A stretch of DNA of 64,000 nt from Rhizoctonia solani (taxonomy: Eukaryota > Basidiomycota > Agaricomycetes > Cantharellales > Ceratobasidiaceae), in the NCBI RefSeq assembly GCF_016906535.1, contig NC_057375.1, positions 2,108,001-2,172,000 of the forward strand, written 5' to 3'. This document shows, piece after piece, positions 11,029-22,914 of this stretch. Made by a program: the position numbers and the translations under genes. Position 1 is the first letter of the stretch, and each line of letters opens with the position of its first letter. The notes beneath the pieces are model-generated. The model was not told the DNA's origin. It did no database searches and worked only from the letters and a program-made list of their open reading frames with translations.

Positions 11029-12383
11029 TTACTCGAGAACGGCCATGGACAGATCAGAGATCCAGAGTTTCTGTTTGATGGGAGATGCCCATGATTCGTC
11101 GTGTCCTGGCCAACCCCAGAAAAGTAAGTACCAACACAAAGATACGAAATGGGGGAACGCACCACCAAAGAAAGACTGGACCATCGCGCCCCTGGGATCC
11201 GCATTGTCCTTGGTCCGAATGACAATGTTCTTGGCACTGTACACGACCGCGCCGTTGTAATAAACAATCATCTCGCCATTGCTCTTCCCAACATCGTTCA
11301 AAGTGACCTTTTGGGCAATCGTCTGCCACTTTCCAGTCTCCCATTTCCACTCGCCGCGACCGAGCGACCAGCCATAGTCTCCGTCGCACGTCGCACCAGG
11401 CCCAGAGCACGCGGCCTTTTTGTTGACAGCCTCGGCCGAGGGGGGTAAATAAGTGTAGAGCTCGGCAGCACCATTGGAGCGCCACATGAATCGGCAGGAC
11501 CAGCAGTCGTCGGAGCGGCGTCCGCCCGAGCAGCCGGTGGCCACACTATCGGATGTTCCGCCGTAGAGACCGGGGAGCTTGCCGCCCTTTTTGAACTGGA
11601 AGCCGTCTTGGAACATGAGGCCAAAGGAAAAGGTCATGACTTTGGCGTTGGTCAAGGGTTGGCTGGCGGGGCCGAGAGCGTAGAAGGATACACCGCCGAG
11701 AGCCTTGGAGCGGTATGCGAAGGAGCCAGCGTTGAAGGTGACTATACGGAGATTAGCATGGTGAAATGGTGATTAGATGTCCGCGCTTACTCTCCATGGC
11801 CTTTTTGCCTTCCTTTTCAACGACAGGGTGGCTAAGACGTGCGATCATCTTGGTTGCGCGGAGAGCTTCGTCGCTGAGAGCAATGGAATTGCTGAAGGCC
11901 TACGAAATGAAAATAATGAGCAAGAAGTCCATCGTAAAATATAAACAAACATACGGGGTTCGTGGACCACTTGGAGCCCTTGGCCGAGGTACCACCCGGG
12001 AAAAGAGCCAACAGCTTGTCATTAATGGCGATTCCGCCAGTTCCACCAGAAGGCAACGAAGGCTCGGCAGTAGAGCTCTCGCTCCCAGTCTCAGTTTCGG
12101 TTTCAGCAGGCTCGGACGCAGAAACAGTAGAAGATGGCTCCTTGGTCGTCGTGGGTTTGGCGGCATTGGCACCATAAGCACCCGTAGGATTGACCTCGTC
12201 GGGTTCGGCGCTAGTGTTGGCGCCGGGACAGCGCTTGACTTTGGAAGGAGCGGGATCGACGTTGCGAGCTCGGATGTGTCGGTGGTGGCGGGGCATCACA
12301 TGAGCGTCGTGTGATCCAGAAGGAAGAGCAGAGATGGCTGCGAGCGAGGACAAACCCGCCAAGATAATCGTCTTGAAATGCAT
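11029..12383 (-). CDS. Secreted polysaccharide lyase family 14-like protein
   Basis: Four exons (12383-11955, 11899-11791, 11741-11163, 11105-11029) give 397 residues. A signal peptide (MHFKTIILAGLSSLAAISA) is followed by a low-complexity Ser/Thr/Glu/Pro linker of about 100 residues, then a catalytic-type domain. Motifs that match fungal PL14 proteins are GGKLPGLYGG, GCSGGRRSDDCWSCRFMWR, YGWSLGRGEW, a VTLND-GKSNG stretch and the closing FFGG-HDESWASP block. PL14 enzymes cleave uronic acid-containing polysaccharides such as alginate or glucuronan by beta-elimination; the exact substrate cannot be read from sequence. The protein should be exported and act on wall or plant-derived polymers. All splice phases agree and the frame is intact. 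Confidence 0.85.
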
Positions 12384-13733
12384 TCCGAAAAAAGAAACAA
12401 CAACAAAAATAGAAATAGGCGTAAAAAAAAAAAAGATGTGAGAGTGTGCAAGTGGCCTTGAGAGAGCGTCGTCGAGACGAGTTCCGAGTCACGAGAAAGA
12501 AAACACAAAGGCGACACACACAAACGGGGGGAGAGACCTAGCGCCATCTAGACCAGGGTCGGCCTCATATACCCTGGTCTGCCCGTGTTTTGCCGGTTGC
12601 TATCCGGATCCATTTTTTTCTCGCCTGTCCGGCTTCTCCATCTTCGGCTCCACCCATTCAGTCCTCTGTTCGTTTACCAAGGGGCAACTTGCATGCTTGC
12701 CACTTGATTGCCTTGTAATAATTCTGCTTAACCGTCTCAATCTCACATTTATTTGCTGGTTAAAACTCTGACCAGCCTATATGAGCACACAACCTAATAC
12801 GTCATTTACATCCGGAACATCCAGGACAACAGGGTTTATATTACACGGCCCAGGCACTCTACCCTTCCACTTCGATCCAGCTCCTCGAAGTGGCCCCATT
12901 TCTATTTTATTCCTATCATATTTCCAGACCCAACATATGTTGCTGCCAAGTCCGCATTACAATAAACTCACAACACAAACACAGTTTTGCGCATCCTCAT
13001 GTGCTACAGTACAATTACGCATCAGGTACCAACAAAGGACCCATGGACCTGTCAACCCCCGCACCCTTCTTCGTGGCTTGGCTGTTTCTAGTCATTGCCG
13101 TACGTGGGGACCAGAAGAACATGCATGGATCGACGGTTGGCGATTTCCAATTTGGGTCCGCGGGCCGATGTGATCGGCAAAATGCCGTCACGGTGAATTC
13201 GTGTCGGCACTGTATGACTAGTCTAATGGTTACCGGAATGTGTTCGCGATGCGTCTATATATAAGGTAAAATGTGATTGGATTGGGTGATCGTTGAGCAG
13301 CCGAAGAGGATCGCCAATGGTCCGAATCCTATACCGGGAGATTATATGAGCTTTGGGCCATAGAAGGCGCTTTAACGTGTAAAAATAACAACGAGCTGAT
13401 TCTTCTTTGAATAGCAGATCGGGTTCTATCCGCGTATGGAGGGGGACGAGTGCAAAGCGAGTGTCGAAGTAGAATGGTTGTGAAATTGCGCCAAATGACG
13501 CCGATGCAATGGGGTAATGAGGCACCCGCTGTATGTTCACCATGTCATTGCACAACTCGCACGTTGGCCATCTTACAATGATAGAATTCACATTAATTCA
13601 GTCAAAACAACGCTATTAATCACAATACTATTGGGAACTCTTGGTATTTGTTGCGATCTCTGACACCTTGACCACTCTAGACCACGAGAAAGACCAGTTA
13701 GCCCCGCTCCGCAAGCAATATAACCCCAAAGAC
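12384..13733. other. Intergenic region
   Basis: About 1.35 kb holding the promoter of the PL14 gene and the 3' flank of the next gene. Short frames on both strands show no domain or coding bias. I see no repeat. Confidence 0.45.
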
Positions 13734-14953
13734 TCACAACTTTCCTCGATTACCGCCGGTGAACAGCAGCCCAAAATACCCGGGACACCGCTCTAGACCT
13801 TCCTCGACGTGATACCTGTACGTCAACTTGCCCTCATTCATCCATCTGGTGATTTCCGCCTCTGCCTCGGCGAAACGATCAACATAATCAACACAGATAA
13901 ACCCCTCCATTTTGACCTTTTGAAAGATGAGTTGAGTATAATTCTTGATCCCATGGTGTTGTCCACCCGAATTATACGTCGAGATGGCACCAGACAACAC
14001 AACGCGAGCATACGGCTTGAGTCTGCTCAGCACCAGATCTAAAATCTCGCCACCGACATTATCAAAAAACACATCAAGATACCCGACCGTCTCGCAGAAA
14101 TCTTTTACAAATGTTGGAGACGTGTAGTCGAGCGCGGCGTCGACTCCGAGTTGGTCCACCAGGTAAGAGCACTTTGATGTCGATGCGAGTCCGATGACTC
14201 GGGCGCCCTTGATTTTGCCAATTTGGCATGCTAGAGATCCTGTTGCGCCGGCAGCACCGGACACGACGAGCGTCTCTCCAGCTTTGATCTTGCCTATGTC
14301 CAACAGTCCCTGGGGGGAAGGGGGGATCAATTTCATCTGCTTCAACGCCTAAAGGGCACGGCATACATACAAAATAGGCAGTTATCCCGTTCAAGCCAAG
14401 GGGGCCAAGGAAATCGATCAAGGTTGCGCCTTCCGGGGGACTGAGAGAGTCTCTTATTACCAGGACTGAAACATGGATACTGGCAATGGTGGCTACTTAC
14501 GATATTTTTCGGAGATCCTTTGCTGGAGCGACGACATATTCTGTCCAGCCTGCGTAAAAGGTGAATACCACGTTCGATGTGTCAGGCTCTAGACGAACCC
14601 AAGAAACCATGAACGGTATCTCCTTCTTTTAGCTGATCGTTTCCTTGTACAACAGTTCCAATCGCCACCGCTCGCATAGTCTCGCCAATTTGTACGGGAG
14701 GGAAATACGACCTGTGAAAATAAATGAGAACGATATTATCCAATCATGTTACTTGAAAGAGGTAGGGATACCGCGTATCGTCAACCCATTCCCTTTCTGC
14801 AGGATCTAGAGAAACATAATCTACTCGAACCACAACTTGATCTGCAGCGGGAGTCGGGAGATTGGTAGTCTCAAGCTTGAATGTGCGGTCAGAAATCGGT
14901 CCCTTGGGACGCTCGGCGAGGAAAATACGTGTGGATTGCCTAGGGAGTGTCAT
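13734..14953 (-). CDS. NADP-dependent medium-chain reductase (prostaglandin/alkenal reductase-like)
   Basis: Five exons (14953-14772, 14711-14599, 14549-14501, 14440-14371, 14309-13734) give 329 residues, the usual length for zinc-independent medium-chain dehydrogenase/reductases of the leukotriene B4 dehydrogenase or alkenal double-bond reductase type. The GroES-like half carries VVVRVDYVSLDPAEREW and GDTVHGFLGW. The Rossmann half has the cofactor motif VVSGAAGATGSLACQIGK and the family signature DVFFDNVGGEILD. Such enzymes reduce the C=C bond of alpha,beta-unsaturated aldehydes or ketones with NADPH in the cytosol. No zinc ligands are visible. The start was chosen at MTLPRQSTRIFL because the paralogue at 18283 begins identically. 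The frame is intact. Confidence 0.88.
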
Positions 14954-16936
14954 AGTGGGAAACTGATTCTTAAGTTTGGTTAACGTCTTCGGCTGAGTTT
15001 TGTAGGAGCCTGGAGAAGTACCACAAATCAGGAAGTGGGTCATTTGGGTAGTTCTAGTTAGAAAAGTCAGTCTAGAAGCAAGTGAGTCGGTGTTCCGACC
15101 CACAGCTCCACAGCTAGTGCCGGATTTTTCCTTAGCTCGGTGACACTACCCAAGTAATGCGCATAGCACGAGTAACACATCGATTCTACTATTTTTGGAT
15201 GCTAGGAACTTGATAGATCAGCCGCACCTTGTGGGTTTCATGGCAACGGATTTCCTCGCGGATATTCCTGGAAAATAAGGATATTCATTCTTCACGATCC
15301 ATTTAGATGCTGAAGACGGAGATGTGTAGCGGTGGGAGGGATGGATCTCCGCGTATGCGGGCATGTGCTATATACATGCGACTGGGGAGCATACACTCGT
15401 GTGCCCCCTACTCCAATGCTTGGTTAAAAATAACGGTAAAAATAGCCATTATGATACCTACTATGATGTGCACACCCCTTGTTTCGTTTATTGGCGACAC
15501 AATCTGAATATATTGCATGCAGCACTAATGGTAGTAATAATGCTAGATTGTTTTACTATGCGCATCCATCCACCTTGTTATGGTAGATCATTGCTTCATT
15601 TTATGAATCAGATCACTTCGTATATGTTCGAGCCCTAACACAGTCGCTAGATTTCGGAATAACTTACAGTCAACTCCCTCTACTGGAAACCTCCATAACC
15701 GCAATCGCACTAAATTAGCGCGTTTTTCTTGCGGGGAGATGTGGGGATGACAAATTGGAACAGGTCCGGCTGCCGGCACACACGGGAGGTATATGAGTCA
15801 AAAGCATAGCCACATTGTGCGATAGAAAATGGTGGAAAATTCACAATACGGGAAATAATAGAGACAGAAGGCTCGAATTTGATAACTACTATGTACATAA
15901 AAGCAGTAATAAGATTGCTTTGACCTTGTCGCAATCACTCGGACACCCGCCCCTTTTTTTAAGCACTTTGTCACTCATCTGAGGCCTGTATTCGCTCACC
16001 CTCGTTCTTCTGTGCGTAACAAATACATCCAACCTCTTATATTCATTCCTAAGTCGTAGCTTGCCCGTAACTTGTCGCCAAAGATACCTGGACCGATTGG
16101 GAGATTGTAGAGGAATTGACTAGGAAACAAACAAATAAGTTTCTAAGCAAGGAGGATAACTGGCTTGAGCTTGGAGGACTCCTATAAACATCATAACAAC
16201 CATAATAATATGTATATATAGTGCACGTACATCCGTTTTCTGTATAATCAATCTTGGGAATAATTCTGGGATCCTCTTAAATGCGCTGACTAATGTATCA
16301 TGTGATGTGTTACATCAGCAGGAAACCCCGCGGGGCACCAGATTGTAGAACTCGCTTAGGGCATAAATTCTAGTGCGTTTCACAACCATCAACTTGGAGG
16401 TAGAGGATGGCAGTGGAAGTGTTGAGATACGAATTCGATGAATATATATATAGCTAGTGGGATTCAATAAGAGTAAAGGGTGAGTAAATACGAGAGCGGG
16501 GCGAGATGGATATTCTGCCCTCGAAAGAGGCCCTTTTATACATTACGGGCGTGACTTCTAGGTACCGCGTATGCTATGCATACATTAACTGAATCAGGGG
16601 AACTTAAAGCACTCCAGGGGGCCTAGGAGGCTACGAGAGCATCTCTCCTACCAGGAGACAGCTCTCACGGGGCACGGGAGTTCTAGAGTTTTTGCCAATG
16701 TAGGCCACTCATTTGGCTCGATTACAGATTACAGATTCTGCACATTTCAACTGAATGTATATATTGGGAATGTTTGCGACAATAGTAGTTTACATTTACT
16801 CATTCCATTTGGCGTTGCTAACCGCATGAGCTATAAGATAGTCTCGGGGCTTGTTACAGCCCCGGACACCTTGACCAATCTAGTCAACAAAAGAAAACCA
16901 ATCAGTCCTGCTCAAGAAATATCATTCCTCGGAGAC
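14954..16936. other. Intergenic region
   Basis: Nearly 2 kb between two paralogous reductase copies. No coding segment with domain similarity was found. A 10-bp GC palindrome (CCCCGCGGGG) sits at about 16326. Confidence 0.45.
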
Positions 16937-18283
16937 TCACAGCTTACCTTCATTGCCACCACTGAACAACAGCCCGAGATATTCAGGACACCGTTCCAAG
17001 CCTTCCTCGATGTGATACTTGTATACCAATTTCCCTTCGTTCATCCACCCAAACATTTCCGCCTCTGCCTCGGCGTACTGGTCTATATTCAGTGGCAAGG
17101 AAACCCTCAGCTCTAGCTTTTTGGAAGATCATTTGAGGATAATTTTTGATCCCATAATGTTGCCCACCAGAATTGTACGTCGAGATCGCCCCACACAAGA
17201 CAATCCGAGCGTACGGCTTGAGTCTGCTCAGCACCAGATCTAAAATCTCGCCACCAACATTATCAAAGAAAACATCAAGATACCCGACAGTATCGCAGAA
17301 ATCTTTTTGCAAATGTCGGAGAGGTGTAGTCGAGTGCGGCGTCGACTCCGAGTTGGTTCACCAGGTAAGAGCACTTTAATGTCGATGCGAGTCCGATGAC
17401 TCGGGCGCCCTTGATTTTGCCAATTTGGCACACGAGGGATCCTGTCGCGCCAGCAGCACCAGACACGACGAGTGTTTCTCCAGCTTTGATCTTGCCTACA
17501 CTCAAGAGCCCCTAAGGAAAAGGGGGTGAATTTTATTTCCTTCAACGCTTGAAGAGAACGAGATGCATACAAAGCAAGCGGACATCCCATTAAAACCAAG
17601 GGGACCAAGGAAATCGGTCACGGCTGCACCTTCTGGAGGACTGAGGAAGTCTCTTGGTATTGAAAAATGAATTTCGGCAACGGTTACTGCTTACGATATT
17701 TTTCGGAGGTCCTTTGCTGGGGCAATAATGTACTCCGCCCAGCCTACGTAATGGGTGAATATAGTATCCAATACGTGAAGTCCCAGACAAACCCAAGAAA
17801 CCATAGACAGTATCCGCCTCTTTCAGCTGACTGTTTCCTTGCACAACGGTTCCAACTCCTGGTGCCCGTATTGTCTCTCCAATCTGTATGGGAGGGAGAT
17901 ACGACCTGTAAAAATGAATTAGTACAATAGAGAGGATGCGGGGCTGAGCTTTTTAGTTGCAGAGGTATTCTAAACTAAGTGACACTATGTGCTTTAGCAC
18001 TTTTAAATGGCACCAAAGTGTGTGTGGAAAAATAACAATTAGCCCGACTCCGCATCCTCTCTAGTATTATCCATTTAAGTTATCTGAAGGAATAGAGATA
18101 CCTTGCATCGTCAAGCCATAACCTCATTGCAGGATCCAGAGAAATATAATCTACTCGAACAACAACTTGGTCTACAGCAGGGCGGGGAAGCACAGTAGTT
18201 GCAAGCTTGAATGTCCCGTCAGAAATTGGTCCATTGGGACGCTCGGAAAGGAAAATACGCGTGGATTGCCTGGGGAGAGTCAT
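16937..18283 (-). pseudogene. Frameshifted paralogue of the medium-chain reductase
   Basis: This copy follows the same exon plan as the gene at 13734-14953: start MTLPRQSTRIFLSERP, GroES-like half, VVSGAAGATGSLVCQIGK and DVFFDNVGGEILD. Two breaks are visible. Near 17305 the intact copy has four T before an A, and this copy has five T before a G, which shifts the frame right after TSPTFAK. Near 17085 the frame shifts again, after FLATEY. Past that point the correct frame resumes to a proper end (SGGNEGKL, stop at 16937). The first intron is enlarged by a MITE. The two copies lie head-to-tail, so a tandem duplication followed by decay of this copy is the simplest history. Sequencing errors are not excluded. 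Confidence 0.75.
17925..18064. mobile_element. 140-bp MITE with TA target duplication
   Basis: The segment has imperfect terminal inverted repeats of about 25 bp (core TAGAGAGGATGCGG) and is flanked by TA on both sides (17923-17924 and 18065-18066). It contains no coding frame. It lies in the first intron of the reductase pseudogene. The intact paralogue has a 60-nt intron with matching flanks and a single TA, which acts as an empty site. The TA duplication points to a Tc1/mariner-type source. Confidence 0.75.
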
Positions 18284-18310
18284 AGGAGGGGGACTGGTCC
18301 TGAGAGTTAG

Positions 18311-19118
18311 CTATAGCGCTGATGATCCTAGCAGAGTTTTGTTGATAGCAGGGGGGGTACGAGATCTCAAGAACTTGAAATTTAGGGCAATAGCTACTTG
18401 AGACCAGTTCAGAGGCAATTGACGCGGAAGTTCCACAATTTTTATCGAAAATCCTTTTGGATTGGTGACGAAGTCCAAGAAATGGAAGCAACGTAGGTCG
18501 TCACCTGGTTCCCAAGCGTTCTCGAAAGGGAAATCTGGCATGGTCTCTTTTTGAAATCGATGGTGACATGGCGGTTTTGAGAACGCTTGGACAATCTGGT
18601 CGCATTTGGGCCACACATTCCGCATATTGCATTTACGAACAAGGTAGCTTTTGAAAAAGGTTTCCTTCGGATATGCAAGCCATTCCACCCTGGCCTTGAA
18701 GTACCCCATAGTTGATACTTGATACACTACAGATCTTGACCACGCTTGATCGTTAAGAAAATCTGAGTCGAATTCCAATTTCCATCGAATTATCTTGTGT
18801 ATATAGCTATTAGACGAAGCCCAAGGTACCCTTGGGATCTTCAGCGACGGATGATTAAGGTCGGACACGGACATAAGTGATCCCCAGGTTCTAGAACTAC
18901 CAACAAGCGCCAGCAAGTAGCTTCTTGGAAGCTTTTTGCCCTCAAATTCTGAGCTCGACCAATGAAGCGTCTAAACAGGAGGTTCCCTCCGGAGAATAGG
19001 GGATAAATAAGCTCACAGAACGGAGGGATAGTTCTGGGGTGGAAGTATGGTACCCCTGGAGGCGCCTGATTTCATTATACCGGTTCAAACCATCAATTTA
19101 ACTTATGGCTTAGGTCTA
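18311..19118 (-). CDS. Hypothetical protein
   Basis: A 201-codon open frame (18916-18311) extends upstream through a possible 45-nt intron into a further exon around 19020-19110, giving a frame that includes RRLQGYHTSTPELSLRS and LHWSSSEFEGKKLPRSYLLA. Composition is protein-like, with many aromatic residues. I recognise no domain, signal peptide or membrane segment. The stop lies only 27 bp upstream of the reductase pseudogene's start codon on the same strand, so the two could also have been parts of one longer transcript. The start is not defined. Confidence 0.35.
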
Positions 19119-21511
19119 GTCTCCACAAATTCATACTCGGAAGTACTCAAGCCGGCTCTCGAGGAGGTATAGATTTTTCTTTCATCCGCTTGTCTCGAGA
19201 TCAGATTAATCCTGAAACTAAGCTTCTCCGCTAAATAGGAAGTCCAGGGTGCTTTGAGTCTTTGGTATAGATGTGTACGTATCGGATAAAGGCGTAACGG
19301 GACCAGTTTTTATCGAAACTGATACCGGGCTATAACGACATTTACTGAATCGAAGGCAGCTCCGTAGATAGACCTTCTCACTAGAACCTTTGTGGGGATA
19401 CAAAATTCACAGCTAATCTAGAGAAGGTTGGGTACCTGTCGCTGGTGATCTTAGTGAGATTCGTCGTGAAGTCGGCCTCCGTTAGGATAACGCTTGCGAT
19501 TGAGTAAAAAGTTATTTATACCTGACACAACCGAGGCAAGTTGTGCACCAAGCCAAACTTCGTATGTGATCACCTAAGTATATGGATTTTGACATGTGAT
19601 GTTATTTATACTATACCTTGGTGTCTAAATGCAGGATTCGGGAGTCCCGATTTACAACAACTTTATGAACAAAGACAGGTGACATCAGGTTTTATTAGCG
19701 ACATGTACTCGATCCATTAAGTTTCGCATCACGAACCGAAGAAAACTCTCCCGGGTCAATAACGCGAATGGCCGCCGGCCATTCCAAGGGTAGTAGCACG
19801 TTGACTCTCAGTGATGTCATCGCAGGTGAACATCCTCACAGTTATCAATGGGGTTGATTCGACCAGACTATGAGCTCATACCACAGAGTTACCCACCTCC
19901 AGGTATGAACCTATAGAACCAAATAGTTGGTGTATACGCTGTGGCGTGGTATGATGGATACATTTGACTTCAAATGCCTCTCATGTATATACAGCTGTCC
20001 CCAAGGCTTTGGACAGCCTGAAGGTACCCCATCATAATTCCAACAGCATAAAAACAGGCAATTGCCCCGGATCGAAGCACCGGATTTCTGAAATATGAGC
20101 CAATCTCCTGGCACAGTCAAAAATGTGCCTAAACGTGCGCTTTTACCTAAGATGCCGGCATAATCCGGGGCCCCATCCCATTGATGTACCAAAATGTATC
20201 ACTATTTTGTCACAGCCACCCGTTTATCTGAATTATGTCGTTTCCGACTGCTACTTTCGTTCAAAGGCTTGAGCAGGAGCCACGAAAGTTTGAGTGGCAT
20301 ATTATTTGAGGGATAGATCCTCATTAACCTGGAGAAACCAGACCAAGTACAGGCAGTCCGCTGTCCAAAGCTAGAACACGCTTGTTAACCCTATGTTGTG
20401 GTGACTCAAGTATCATGCATTTAACAAAAGCTCTTTGTAAAATCTCGGTGGGATGCGACTATACGACATATATACAGCGGGTCAGCACCACCTCGCGAAA
20501 CAAGCCCCTGAAGTCTTCAGCTCCAATGCTAAAGTAGCGGCTGGTTAGTCTTCATGAATTACTTCACCTAATAGTGCTTCGGGTTGTGTGTTTTGTCTCC
20601 CTGTATTTCGTGAATTGCTGGCGCCTTATTGAGTGTATTTATATGGGGGCTCATTTATGGGTAGCTATCGACGTGGACCATCTAAGCGGCGAATGTCAAG
20701 TGGCTTTGATATGTGTGCTGCTCTGCAATGGGCCAAAGAAATCTGATCCACGTGGTGGATCATTGTACGTAGCACAGATATTCTGGGTATCAGTAGCATA
20801 CGAATCCGGGGAGATCTATCTTTGACGAATATACTATATGTACTTTAGTCCCACGGACGACCGCCTCACTAGTTGGTAAGACAGAAGGCAGTTGACTATC
20901 TTTCAAGACCCATACGCTGCTTAGGGCCTAATCCCTTTGGAGAACTGAAGAGGGGATAAATCACAATATTAACGTTTAGTCGCCGCCCCATGGACACGCG
21001 ACAGACTGAGCATCCTAACACACAAACCAGCGATAATTGGGCGCTTTGTCGCCAGACATAAACGTAGCATGTGTTATCATAAACCTGGGTTTACATGACT
21101 TTGATGACATACTGTTTAATTTGACCCTTTGCGGCAATCTTCCCGTGCTCGACAGTAAAGATAGTGTGGGAAATAGCAGTGTCTTGATCACATGGCTCAG
21201 GGGCTTGCTTCTCATTGCGATTATGGGTGCATTCCGTTACATTTTAGGAAATTCTTAACAGTGCTAAGAACACAGAGCCGGACATCAGCCCCAGCCTCAG
21301 GACTCTACAAAATAATTAATAATGAAATCCATGACATAAGTGACATGAAGCTCTTCGAATCCAAACACTCTGTAGACATTGTAGCCCGCGAAAGGTTGAA
21401 AGTCTCTCCTTAACGAAAGTTTATAAGGGGTTGTGAATTAAAATACTTTGACATGATTGGTAACAAGATAGGATACATTTTTTCCCTATTTTTTTACCAC
21501 TTTCCTTCATT
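19119..21511. other. Gene-poor region
   Basis: About 2.4 kb in which I see no convincing gene, repeat or structured RNA. Short frames on both strands lack domain similarity. Confidence 0.45.
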
Positions 21512-22914
21512 TTAATGAAAATTTCCTATGTGACGTTGCATATTAGATCTCGTTGTGAAGACCTTGGAGCAATACCGACACTCGTATGCTGATCAGCGCG
21601 ACCGACCGTATATTCAGTCATCTTTGTGGTGGAGCGGTATTCAACTTTACTCACGTCGTTGTCCTGTATGGCTGTTGATATGATCCTCCAGAACCCCAGG
21701 GCGTCGAACTTCTTTGCCGCATATTCCGCACATGTTTGGCCGACGAGTGCGACGGCTATTACCGACATTATAGGGGTCTGAACCATGGAACCCACTGGAC
21801 GATTCTACATTGGGACTTGCTTGAGAAACAGATGCCATCGATGGTACAGTCTGGTAATAATGACGATGATCTCGAGAATCAGTCGGCGAGCTTATGTGTG
21901 GCGGGAAAGTTTTGATCGGGGCCCCGAATGCCTGATTTGGCTGACGAGGGTCCGTTGGTCCCATCGGCTCGAACCCTCCGGGATTGCTCCCGTGGGTACC
22001 CTCCGAAGGCGGCCTCGGGTAGGGATACAACTCAGTTAAGATGTACGGTAAGTTGTGTCCATTCAAGACAGGTTCTGAAAGATTAAAATCCTGCCCTGAC
22101 GTGAAATGTTCCTCATTGAGCAGCAAGTCATCGATAGAAGAAAGATCATATAGCTCCTCCAAGTAGCCCGGGTCATACGCTCCACCAGAGTGGGGCCATG
22201 ATGCGTTGCTAGCAATAGGATTTGTGTCTTCGCGCGGCATATAGCTTGGGTGGTGCTCCCTTGGTTTGCTTCGGCTAGCCCGGTCCGGTATACCCATGCC
22301 TCTGTCGGCTCCTGGCCATAGGTAAGGGATAGCATCATTTCCAAGCACATAGACTTCTTCAGAGGAAAAGCCCTTTGCTCGACCCGACTCTTGCTCATCA
22401 TGCATACCGCAATCCAAGTAAGGCCTAAGGTGCTCAATGCAAGTCGTGATCGCCCAGTGAGTACAGCTGGCCGCCGAAACGACAAATCGATATATTGTCC
22501 ACAACAGATTGGCGAATGCCAGCATCCACGTGAAGATTCTATGAGGTACCTGTACCATAGCTCAATATGGGTTGCTATTGCAACTATAAGTTGACTGAAA
22601 GATATACGCACAATTGGCGACTCTGCGAGCGGAAAGCGCTTCAAGGCGACTTCATTGGTGGACCTGATATCTGCGACTACACGTGTAGGGCACGGGTCAT
22701 CTTGGCGTCTAAGTCCACTGTCATTAACATGCGGCTGAATTAGGGAGCAGGAACGTTGGTTGACTCGAGGCAGATCGGGGCACAAAGACGGAGTTGAGTG
22801 AACATGCGAAGAGCCAGAGCTGCTGTGATCATCCGTGGGGCATGGTTTACGAACGCATGGCATTGCGTCCCGGGTAAGTTGCTGTGAAGCGCGGATGTTA
22901 TGTTCAATCGCCAT
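21512..22914 (-). CDS. C2H2 zinc finger protein, two fingers at the C-terminus
   Basis: The last two exons (ending at 21655, then 21588-21512) encode two consecutive C2H2 fingers joined by a linker of the classic TGQRPYEC type. Finger 1 is CGICGKEVRRPGVLEDHINSH. Finger 2 is C-RY-C-SKVFTTRSNMQR-H-IGNF-H, after which the protein ends. The preceding region of about 250 residues is rich in Pro, Ser, Gly and acidic residues and looks disordered, as in fungal regulators. The N-terminus is uncertain: an ATG at 22914 (MAIEHNIRASQQL) can be joined in frame by an intron of about 90 nt near 22560-22470, or translation may start at 22558. A nuclear DNA-binding role is likely; targets are unknown. Confidence 0.75.

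Noticed and set aside
12890..13264. A 124-codon plus-strand frame
   Set aside because: Cysteine-rich by chance, with no signal peptide or family match, and overlapped by another frame of equal length.
16326..16335. CCCCGCGGGG palindrome, also present at about 49530
   Set aside because: Flanks are only loosely similar and no element ends could be defined.
19060..19100. A GGTTCAAACC sequence resembling a tRNA B box
   Set aside because: No matching A box or acceptor stem at the right distance.
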